Below are positions 1-6,969 of a DNA stretch of 64,000 bases, one piece after another. A model generated the notes under the pieces. The model was not told the DNA's origin and made no database searches. It saw nothing but the letters and a program-made list of their open reading frames with translations. The stretch is from Gemmatimonadota bacterium (GTDB lineage: Bacteria; Latescibacterota; UBA2968; UBA8231): positions 62,001 to 126,000 of the forward strand of contig JABHFS010000076.1 of assembly GCA_018672475.1 (NCBI GenBank). The letters are read 5' to 3'. The position numbers were made by a program, and so were the translations under genes. The first letter of the stretch is position 1. Each line of letters begins with the position of its first letter.

Positions 1-1048
1 TCGTTTGATCTTACGCGGTTACGATTTAGTAGAACTGACCGAGAATGCCTGCTATGAAGAGGTCGCCTATCTATTGCTCTATGGCGCTTTACCGACAGCG
101 GCAGAGTTGGCGGCTTTCAACCGAGAGTTGCGCGCCGAGCGCGCGTTGCCCGGCCCGGTGGTCGACCTCTTGCGTACCGCCCCGGCGGATGCACACCCGA
201 TGGATCTGGTGCGGACCGCGGTTTCGGCGCTCGCCTTCTTTGATGTCGAGACCCGCGACAACAGTCACGAGGCCAATGTGCGCAAGACCGTGCGCCTGAT
301 GGCCAAGATTCCCACTGCCATCGCCACTGGTCATCGCTTTGCCGAAGGGCTGGAACCCGTCGCTCCCGACGCCGAACTGGACCAGGCGGCCAATTTGCTC
401 TATATGCTGCGCGGCGAACGGCCTCCGGCCTATGAAGTCGAGGCGATGAACGTGTCGCTAATTCTTTACGCCGAGCACGGCTATAACGCCTCGGCCTTTA
501 CCGGGCGGGTCGTGGCCTCGACGCTCGCGGACCTCTATGCGGCGGTAACGGCGGCGATCGGGGCTTTGGGGGGGCCGTTGCACGGCGGCGCCAACGAGGC
601 GGCGATGGAGATGCTCTTGGAAGTGGGCGACCGCGAGACCGCTGAGCAGTGGGTGCTGGACGCGCTGCGAGAAAAGAAGAAGATCATGGGCTTCGGCCAT
701 CGCGAATATAAGAATGGCGATTCGCGGGTGCCGTCGATGAAGAAGGTCGGGCGGCAGATCGCCGAGGCGGTTGGTGAAGCCAAGTGGCCGGATCTGGCCG
801 ACGTAGTCGAAGAGACGATGTTGCGGGAAAAGGGGATCTTCCCCAATGTCGATTTCCCCTGTGCCTACACCTATTACATGATGGGGATTCCGATACCGCT
901 CTATACGCCGATTTTTGTTGCCAGCCGGGTGGTGGGTTGGGGGGCGCATATTATCGAACAACACGACGGCAACCGGCTGATTCGCCCCAATCACATTTAT
1001 GTAGGGCAGGAACATCGGCCTTTTGTAAGGCTCGATGACCGCGGTTGA
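1..1048 (+). CDS. gltA: Citrate synthase (5' truncated by window edge)
   Basis: This is a citrate synthase family enzyme that condenses oxaloacetate with acetyl-CoA; a 2-methylcitrate synthase cannot be excluded. The frame is already coding at base 2, with RLILRGYDLVEL close to the usual family N-terminal region, so the true start lies upstream and the TTG at 5 is not a convincing start. Catalytic residues are all visible (numbered from the TTG): His193 in LHGGANEAAM, His232 in GFGHREYK and Asp283 in PNVDFPCAYTY. The C-terminal LIRPNHIYVGQEHRPFV block is typical. About 347 residues are present against roughly 370-380 for the short bacterial type. A rho-independent terminator follows. Confidence 0.95.
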   Translation, partial: RLILRGYDLVELTENACYEEVAYLLLYGALPTAAELAAFNRELRAERALPGPVVDLLRTAPADAHPMDLVRTAVSALAFFDVETRDNSHEANVRKTVRLMAKIPTAIATGHRFAEGLEPVAPDAELDQAANLLYMLRGERPPAYEVEAMNVSLILYAEHGYNASAFTGRVVASTLADLYAAVTAAIGALGGPLHGGANEAAMEMLLEVGDRETAEQWVLDALREKKKIMGFGHREYKNGDSRVPSMKKVGRQIAEAVGEAKWPDLADVVEETMLREKGIFPNVDFPCAYTYYMMGIPIPLYTPIFVASRVVGWGAHIIEQHDGNRLIRPNHIYVGQEHRPFVRLDDRG

Positions 1049-1072
1049 CCGCGGCGTTGTTTTATAAATGGG

Positions 1073-1107
1073 AAACCGGCGGGGCGGAAGCTCGGCCGGT
1101 TTTTTTT
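1073..1107 (+). terminator. Rho-independent terminator after citrate synthase
   Basis: An 8-bp perfect stem, AAACCGGC at 1073-1080 paired with GCCGGTTT at 1095-1102, is followed by an unbroken T run to 1107. It starts 25 bases after the stop codon, in the right position to end the citrate synthase transcript. Confidence 0.85.
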
Positions 1108-1130
1108 ATGGCGTTTTAACTCTTGTCGGC

Positions 1131-1270
1131 CGTAGGGTGGGGCTGCGGGACTGGCCGCGCTGGGTATGTTCAACGTCTCTTGGGCCGTCGCCCCTCGGGT
1201 CGCCGTCGCGACGACTCCCCCCTTGCCCCGCCAGGCCCGAAGCTACTCCCCGCCCCCTAATAAATATAGT
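1131..1270. repeat. Dispersed intergenic repeat, copy A
   Basis: This gene-free GC-rich stretch lies between convergent genes. Its bases 1190-1221 match 54234-54265 almost perfectly over about 32 bases (one mismatch), centred on CCCCTCGGGTCGCCGTCGCG. Just upstream, GGGCCGTCGCCCCTCG resembles GGGCCGTTGCTCCTCG near 50126. The first part, with GGCTGCGGG at 1141, resembles 22501-22520. No reading frame here looks coding. It is one member of a small repeat family; its limits are approximate. Confidence 0.6.
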
Positions 1271-1359
1271 GCGCCAGCCCCTCCGCTTGCTATGCTATTT
1301 TCTGCCCTTAAAAATACCTGGCGAGGGACCTCTCTCTTTGGAAAATAGAAGCTCGTTTC

Positions 1360-1923
1360 TCAACGGCTGGCCATTAACCAAGTGCGGCTTTCGAGTAGGA
1401 AGTCCTGGAGCGTTTCGCTCTGATAATCGAGATAGGTCCAGGCCAAGGGTTGATAGCGGCCCTTCTGGTAGAGCAGGGTAAGTTCGGCGTAGAGTTGCGG
1501 GGCGATACAGATGCGATGGCCTGAGTATTTGCTGGTGGCTAGGACTAGGGACTCAATCGAGAGTAGGCCGGGGTCGATATTGGCTCGGCGTTGCAGTGTA
1601 TCTTCTGTTGCTCTCGCCATCTGCCGTTCTAGTTCGATCGTCTGGGTTTTGATTGCGGCTAGTTTCGAGGGATCTATTCGTTCGGTGCAACAGACCAACT
1701 GTTTTTGCAAGTTGGCCCCCATTTCTCCTTGGTAGTAGGAAGTGTAGTCGAAGGCGTAGACCTCGCTCGCGGCGCGCAATGGGCCAAAGTATTGCGCGAG
1801 CTGTTCTTTGCTCGTAGCCAGGGTTTGTTCGCAGTCGGCGAGCACGGCGAAGACTAGGGCGACGGGTGTGGCGGCTTGTAATTCGATGGGCATGGGGGGT
1901 ATAGGGTAAGGAGCTTGCGGCAT
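1360..1923 (-). CDS. DUF4416 family protein
   Basis: This protein matches my recollection of the DUF4416 family, small bacterial proteins of unknown function. Family-like blocks are FDYTSYYQGEMG, NIDPGLLSIESLVLAT and WTYLDYQSETL near the C-terminus, and the length of about 187 residues fits. The frame is open further upstream but would then run into the divergent aldolase gene. I place the start at the ATG ending at 1923; the ATG ending at 1893 (MPIELQAATPVALVF) is equally good because neither has a clear ribosome binding site. The gene converges on citrate synthase across repeat copy A. No function should be assigned from the sequence. Confidence 0.75.
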   Translation of the reverse strand: MPQAPYPIPPMPIELQAATPVALVFAVLADCEQTLATSKEQLAQYFGPLRAASEVYAFDYTSYYQGEMGANLQKQLVCCTERIDPSKLAAIKTQTIELERQMARATEDTLQRRANIDPGLLSIESLVLATSKYSGHRICIAPQLYAELTLLYQKGRYQPLAWTYLDYQSETLQDFLLESRTWLMASR

Positions 1924-1990
1924 CGCGGCAACTTGACAGGTCGCCAGCGGGACACCTATCCTTTCTGCTCTCTGGGAAAGGATATATGCA

Positions 1991-3049
1991 ATGCGCGTAG
2001 AAGATCTCGACACACCCGCCCTGATCGTTGACCTCGATGGGTTAGAGAATAACCTGGACCGTTACCAAAAATATTTCGATGAGCACGGAATCGGGTTGCG
2101 GCCGCATATCAAGACTCACAAGTGTCTGGCCATAGCCCATATGCAAATGCGCCGCGGGGCGATGGGCATCACCTGCCAGAAAATAAGTGAGGCCGAGGTG
2201 ATGGTCGCCGGTGGGGTAGACCGGGATATTCTTATTCCGTTCAATATCATTGGCCGCCAGAAGCTGGAGCGGCTGGTGGCATTGGCGCGAAGGACGCGGT
2301 TGACGGTGGCGGCAGATTCGCAATATACGGTGCAGGGGCTGGCGGGCGCCGCGGCGGCTGCAGGAGTGGCGCTGGGGGTCATTGTCGAGCTCGACTGCGG
2401 GCGCACGGGGATCGGGCCGCCGGCGGCGGCCGTTGATCTTGCGGCAAAAATCGACCAGGCGCCGGGCATCGAGCTTCGCGGGATTATGACAATGCCGGCG
2501 ACACTGGACCAGCGGCCGTTGATCCAGGAGACGCTGGAACTTTTCGATAAACGGGGCTTGCCTTACCCGGTCGTCAGCGGCGGCAGCACACCCGGTGCGT
2601 TCAATGCGCACCAGATCCCCGAACTGACCGAATACCGGGCCGGGGAATATCCGGTGGGTGGTGTTGGGCATCTCAAGGGTGGTACCCACAGCGTCGAGCA
2701 ATGTGCTGGACGGGTACTGATGACGGTGGTTAGCCGTCCGAGTGAAGATCGCGCGATCCTCGATGGTGGCAGCAAATCGTTGAGCGGGGCGACTTATCGG
2801 GAGGAAGACGGTTCGACGAGCATGGGCTATATCGTCGAATACCCGGATGCCCGTATCGAGGGGGCCTCCGAAGAACATGGGCACGTGGACTTGTCGGCCT
2901 GTAAACGAAAACCCGGAATGGGCGAGCGGGTGCAAGTTTTGCCGGTGCATCCCTGCCCCTGTTTTAACGAACACGATGAAATCGTCGCTGTCCGCGCGGG
3001 CGAGGTCGAGGCCATTTGGCCGGTCGACGCGCGCGGGCGGATACGCTGA
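1991..3049 (+). CDS. D-threonine aldolase / D-serine dehydratase-like PLP enzyme
   Basis: This is a fold-type III PLP enzyme with an alanine-racemase-like N-terminal barrel, of the group containing D-threonine aldolase, 3-hydroxy-D-aspartate aldolase and DSD1-type D-serine dehydratase. It probably cleaves or dehydrates a beta-hydroxy D-amino acid. The PLP lysine is expected at Lys41 in RPHIKTHK. The C-terminal metal-binding motif of the group is visible as PVHPCPCFNEHDEI. The 352-residue length is close to the family norm. A GGGAAAGGA ribosome site precedes ATG 1991. It is followed 13 bases later by an RraA-like gene with its own AAAGGAG site, so the two are probably cotranscribed. The exact substrate is unknown. 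Confidence 0.85.
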   Translation: MRVEDLDTPALIVDLDGLENNLDRYQKYFDEHGIGLRPHIKTHKCLAIAHMQMRRGAMGITCQKISEAEVMVAGGVDRDILIPFNIIGRQKLERLVALARRTRLTVAADSQYTVQGLAGAAAAAGVALGVIVELDCGRTGIGPPAAAVDLAAKIDQAPGIELRGIMTMPATLDQRPLIQETLELFDKRGLPYPVVSGGSTPGAFNAHQIPELTEYRAGEYPVGGVGHLKGGTHSVEQCAGRVLMTVVSRPSEDRAILDGGSKSLSGATYREEDGSTSMGYIVEYPDARIEGASEEHGHVDLSACKRKPGMGERVQVLPVHPCPCFNEHDEIVAVRAGEVEAIWPVDARGRIR

Positions 3050-3062
3050 AAGGAGCAAGCAG

Positions 3063-3767
3063 ATGGAATTTGCTGAACTGAGCGAAAAATTAAAAGCGGC
3101 CAGCACTGCGACCTTGACCTCGGTGCTGCGCAACAAGGGGTTGCACAACACGTTCATGCACCAGGTCGTCCCCCTCAAAGCCGATATGAAGATGGTCGGA
3201 CGGGCCTTTACCCTGCGCTATATCCCCGCGCGCGAAGACCTTGATGAAGTGCCGCTGGACAACTTGAAGGACGTGCAGCGCATCGGCATCGAGCGCATAA
3301 CCGAGGGCGAGATACTGGTTATTGACGCGCGCGGTGACGCGCGTGCCGGGACCATGGGGTCGATTTTGGCGGCGCGCATCCAGATGCGCGGCTGTATGGG
3401 CATTGTCACCGACGGTGCCTACCGCGATTCGCCGACCATTGCCGCGTCGGGGTTGCCGGCTTATGCGGCGGCGATGAATGCGCATACGAATAAGACCATC
3501 CACTACCCAAGTGAGATACAGGTGCCCGTCGCCTGCGGCGGCGTGGCGATTTATCCCGGCGACCTGATCGTCGGCGACGAAGAAGGCGTGGTGGTGATCC
3601 CCGTGCACTTGGCGGAGGAAGTTGCCGTCGAAGCGGAGGAGATGGAGGAGAAGGAGCGTTTTATCATGGAGAAGATTCGCGCCGGTGCGAGTATTGTCGG
3701 CACATATCCACCCGACGAATCGACATTAGCCGAATATCAGGCCTGGAAAGAGGCGCGGGCGAAATAG
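3063..3767 (+). CDS. RraA-like family protein (aldolase/decarboxylase fold)
   Basis: This belongs to the RraA/HMG-aldolase-like family, often annotated as RraA family protein or demethylmenaquinone methyltransferase homologue. Members include divalent-metal aldolases and oxaloacetate decarboxylases. The family core is visible: GSILAARIQMRGCMGIVTDG, then AYRD with the conserved Arg-Asp, and GDLIVGDEEGVVVIP. The start at ATG 3063 is set by AAAGGAG at 3050-3056; the longer open frame upstream lies inside the preceding gene. The product is 234 residues. Its position directly behind the PLP aldolase suggests both act on the same 3-hydroxy or 2-oxo acid route, which is inference. It is unlikely to be an RNase E regulator in this context. 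Confidence 0.85.
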   Translation: MEFAELSEKLKAASTATLTSVLRNKGLHNTFMHQVVPLKADMKMVGRAFTLRYIPAREDLDEVPLDNLKDVQRIGIERITEGEILVIDARGDARAGTMGSILAARIQMRGCMGIVTDGAYRDSPTIAASGLPAYAAAMNAHTNKTIHYPSEIQVPVACGGVAIYPGDLIVGDEEGVVVIPVHLAEEVAVEAEEMEEKERFIMEKIRAGASIVGTYPPDESTLAEYQAWKEARAK

Positions 3768-3770
3768 CGC

Positions 3771-4021
3771 TAACCGATCTTTCCGAAGCCCTCGACCGAG
3801 TCGAGGACTAGTTGCAGAAGGCTCGTGACGCGGCGGGTAAGGGCGAAGACGTCGAAGCCGTGCTCGATGATGTGAGTATGGAATTGACTACGGTAATGAG
3901 TACTTTGCAGTTTCAGGACATCACCTCCCAACAGATCGAAGGGGCGCACGCGGTACTCGCTGCACTCGGCAATGGCTTGGGTAAACTGGTCGGTTATCTG
4001 GGTATTGCCGCTGCTAAATAG
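3771..4021 (+). pseudogene. CheZ-like C-terminal remnant with in-frame stop
   Basis: One frame reads LTDLSEALDRVED, then TAG at 3809-3811, then a further 69 residues. These contain MSTLQFQDITSQQIEGAH, close to the FQD-(I/L)-T-xQ signature of CheZ-type chemotaxis phosphatases and their relatives. The coding-like frame begins abruptly after the RraA stop. The N-terminal four-helix region (more than 100 residues) is missing. Without the stop codon this could be read as a 69-residue gene starting at TTG 3812, but no ribosome site supports it. I regard it as the 3' remnant of a CheZ-like gene. No other chemotaxis gene is nearby. Confidence 0.6.
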
Positions 4022-4025
4022 CGCC

Positions 4026-4055
4026 GGCCGACTCCAGCGCAGTCGACCTTTTTTT
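4026..4055 (+). terminator. Rho-independent terminator after the CheZ remnant
   Basis: GGCCGACT (4026-4033) pairs with AGTCGACC (4041-4048) with one mismatch around a 7-base loop, followed by seven T residues. It lies between the plus-strand remnant and the minus-strand kinase, so it would end transcription from the D-aldolase/RraA side. Confidence 0.7.
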
Positions 4056-4953
4056 ATGCCACCAGCATGGCGGCCCCGAAGACGCCGGCCGAATCACCGA
4101 GGTCGTTTTTGACGATGCGCGTTTCGAGGCGATTGTTGAAAACGTGGCGCGCGGTTTCGCGCACGCCCTCGTTGTAGAGCAGGTCGATATTGCTGACGCC
4201 ACCGCCAAGGACCACGACGTCGGGATCGAGGATATTGATGACATTGGCTATCGCACGGCCAAAATAGGTGGTTAGGCGTTCCATGGTTGCGTCGGCGTCA
4301 GGGTCTTGGCCGTGGCTGTGGCGCTCGGCTATTTCGGCAAGTGGACGGTGTTGTTTGGCGCGTTCGGCGTAGAAGCGTTCGAGGAAGGGGCCGGAGAGGA
4401 TCGTCTCGACGCAGCCCCGCCGCCCGCAATAACATTCGGGGCCTTCCGGGTCGAGTAGATTATGACCCCATTCGCCCGCGATGCCCTGGCAGCCGTAGAG
4501 GGCTTTCTGGCCGACGACCACGCCGCCGCCGACTCCGGTCCCGAGGATGACGCCGAAGGCCGTTTTTGCACCGCGTCCCGCACCCAGACGCGCCTCGGCG
4601 AGGGCGAAGCAGTTGGCGTCGTTGGCGAGTTCGACTGGTATCCCCAGCGCGGTCTCGAGATCATGCTGCAATGGCCGGTCGATCAGGCAGGTGGTATTGC
4701 TGTTTTTCATGGTGCTGTTCTGCGGGTCAAGTACGCCGGGCGTGCCGATGCCGACGCGCGTCGGTTCGGTGGCGGTTTCCGCGCGCATGGCCTGGACGAG
4801 TCCGACGATGCGTTTGACGATATGCTCGTAGCCCTTTTGCGCCTCGGTGGGGACACGGATGCGGCACAGGGGGTTGGGTGCGTCGGTTGCGCCGAGGACC
4901 ACGCCTTCGATCTTGGTCCCCCCCAGGTCGATACCCCAGTACTGTTCGGTCAT
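4054..4953 (-). CDS. ROK family sugar kinase (fructokinase/Mak-like)
   Basis: This cytoplasmic ROK-fold kinase probably phosphorylates a hexose such as fructose or glucose. The phosphate-binding motif GIDLGGTKIEG is at residues 7-17, the substrate block ELANDANCFALAEA is in the middle, and GTGVGGGVV follows. The ROK zinc motif is complete: GEWGHN supplies the histidine and CYCGRRGC (from Cys174) the cysteines. The blocks NSNTTCLIDRPL and ANDANC resemble the E. coli manno(fructo)kinase Mak group more than NagC-type regulators, and there is no N-terminal DNA-binding domain. Length (299 residues) is normal. AAGGAAAGGG lies just before the ATG. Confidence 0.9.
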   Translation of the reverse strand: MTEQYWGIDLGGTKIEGVVLGATDAPNPLCRIRVPTEAQKGYEHIVKRIVGLVQAMRAETATEPTRVGIGTPGVLDPQNSTMKNSNTTCLIDRPLQHDLETALGIPVELANDANCFALAEARLGAGRGAKTAFGVILGTGVGGGVVVGQKALYGCQGIAGEWGHNLLDPEGPECYCGRRGCVETILSGPFLERFYAERAKQHRPLAEIAERHSHGQDPDADATMERLTTYFGRAIANVINILDPDVVVLGGGVSNIDLLYNEGVRETARHVFNNRLETRIVKNDLGDSAGVFGAAMLVA

Positions 4954-5026
4954 GCGATGGCCCTTTCCTTGAGTATATGCCTCTGCTATAATGTGCCGCA
5001 GTGCGCCGTTGCGGGCAATGCGGCGC

Positions 5027-6447
5027 TTAGTCGGTATCGGTCGCCGTGTTTTCGATGACGCGCATCGACTTCCAGCGCCCGGTGCGGAAGCGAAGGTAGA
5101 ATACGATGCTCATGACGCAGATATAGATACAGACAAAGCCCCAGAGCAAATAGAGGCCTCCGTCGAAATAGGTGAGCACGATAAAGGACGGCACGACCAT
5201 GATGGCCCAGGCCAACGGGATCGAAAGCCACATGACGAAACGAGTGTCGCCGGCCCCTTTCAGCGCCGCGGTGAAGATCATATAACCGGCGTCGAAGATG
5301 CAGTAGACGGCGACGACGCGCAGCAAGTTTACCGCGATCTCGTGGGCGGCGACAAAATCGGCGTCGTGGGCGCGGAAGCCGAAAGGTGCGAGGAACAGTT
5401 CGGGGATTGCGAGATAGCTGATGCTCATCGCGCCCATATAGACAAGGGCTATGTGGAAGCCGGTCCAGGTGCAGTATTCGGCGGCTTGCGGATCGTCGCG
5501 GCCCAGACATTGGCCAACCATAGTCGATACGGCGATGCCGCAACCGATAAGCGGCATAAAGGCCAGGCTGTTGATATTGAAGGCGAGGTTAGTCGCGGTC
5601 AACGGGATCGGACCCAGACGCCCAACGATAAGTATAAATAAGGTGAAGGCCATAATGTCGAGCATAAAGCTGATGCCATTGGGACCCCCGAAGCGAAATA
5701 GGCGGGCAATGAGTTCGCGATCGGGTTTCCAGCCACTCAGGGTGGCGTAGATATCGCGGTATTGACGACGGAGGAAGAGCATGGCAAAGGCCAGCGCCGA
5801 GATGCTAAGGCCAATATTGGTGGCCCAAGCGGCCCCGCTGATGCCGAGCGCGGGCAAGCCCCAATGCCCAAAGATCAGTCCGTAATCTAGCACGACATTG
5901 ACACCGATAGCCGCGATATTGACGGCGAGCACGATCCAGGTCTCGCCACGGCCGCTGAAAAAACACGAGAAGGCGGTGGCGGCGACTTGTGGGCCGGTGC
6001 CGTAACAAAGAATGCGGAAATACTCGATTTCCTCCGCGCGGATGGCTGGGGCATGGCCGACAAATTCGAAGAGCGCGCCGGAAAAAAAGGCGGGGATCAA
6101 GGCTAACAGACCGCTCAGTAGGGCCAGGTATACCCCCTGCCAGACCGCCGGTCCCACTCGTTCGAGCCGATCGGCGCCGCTATACTGGGCGACGAAGGTG
6201 TTGACGTACTGGGCGGTGCCCATGAAGAGACTGATGAAGGTGAAATTGGCCACGCCCGCCGGCAGCGCCGCGGCCAGCGCCGCGGTTGAATGCCAGGAGA
6301 GGAATATCCGGTCGACAAAGTGTTGGATGCTCCAACTGGCGGTGCTGAGGATGAGAGGGAGGGCGATCGCGAGGAACTCCCGATAACCGCCATCGGCTCG
6401 CCACCTGCGGGTGATGCGCGCCGCCAGGCCACCGGGTTTAGCACTCA
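5027..6447 (-). CDS. MATE family multidrug/organic-cation exporter
   Basis: This is an integral membrane antiporter of the MATE (NorM/DinF) family with about 12 hydrophobic helices in two homologous MatE halves. The first half begins with REFLAIALPLILSTASWSI and contains the typical VDRIFLSW segment. The second half begins near the middle with LFRFGGPNGISFMLD. I chose the ATG ending at 6447 (MSAKPGGLAARIT), which gives 473 residues. The upstream ATG at 6490 has no ribosome site. It diverges from the broken ammonium-transporter gene. The substrate cannot be read from sequence. Confidence 0.9.
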
Positions 6448-6570
6448 TATGCTTGTATAACCTTGTGCAAAGTGGTGTGGAACTCCCCATAATTTATTCT
6501 ACTCTTTATGGCTTTTAAGAAGTTCGCTATAAGCGGATGCTTGTGCCAGACCTCATAGGAGGCCGAGCGC

Positions 6571-6960
6571 ATTGTTCGATCGATGGCTGATATGTTGTGG
6601 GTTGTGGTTGCATCGAGTTTGGTCTTCCTGCTGCAAGCCGGTTTTACCTGCTTGGAATCTGGCTTAGCACGGGCCAAAAACAGCATCAACGTCGCCGTTA
6701 AGAATCTTACCGATTAAACGCTTTACATTATACGGCATAGCCCTTTTTTTAGGCTACGTTTTGCAGGAAGGCGGTGACGATCGTCCCGGGTGCGGGCGGT
6801 TTTCCGCAGGGTGGAAAACCACGGAAGATCCAAGGCAGTAACTTGCCGATGGCGGTGTTTGAGGTGTTCTTAATATGGATGAGTTGGTTTGAACGGCGGT
6901 AGTACGTTAGCAATGGATGCACAGCTTCTGAACGGGTGATCCGGGGGTTGAGTTCGGGGT
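6571..6960 (+). pseudogene. Ammonium transporter (Amt) pseudogene, multiply disrupted
   Basis: Three pieces of an Amt protein follow in order in different frames. Piece 1 (from about 6583) reads MADMLWVVVASSLVFLLQAG, then FTCLESGLARAKNSINVAVK and NLTD, then a stop; this is the first helix of the QAGF-CLE-KNSINVA-KN Amt subtype. Piece 2 (about 6753-6896) reads GGFPQGGKPRKIQGSNLPMA, then VFEVFLIWMSWFERR and a stop, matching the central NLPMAVFGVFLIWFGWFG helix. Piece 3 (about 6889-6935), in a third frame, continues with NGGSTLAMDAQLLNG, the normal continuation of that helix. More than 100 residues between pieces 1 and 2 and the whole C-terminal half are gone. The gene is certainly non-functional as a transporter. 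Confidence 0.8.
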
Positions 6961-6969
6961 GAGCCTTTT

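Noticed and set aside
458-1015. Long antisense frame inside citrate synthase (and similar ones in many genes)
   Set aside because: High-GC coding DNA leaves antisense frames open; the sense frame is conserved family sequence, so these are shadows.
1068-1481. Plus-strand 137-codon frame over the citrate synthase 3' region
   Set aside because: It crosses the terminator, repeat copy A and the 3' end of DUF4416 on the other strand; its translation is Arg/Pro/Gly-rich with no coding character.
3063-3767. Function as RNase E inhibitor or menaquinone methyltransferase for the RraA-like gene
   Set aside because: These names come from historical annotation; the metabolic neighbours favour an aldolase/decarboxylase role.
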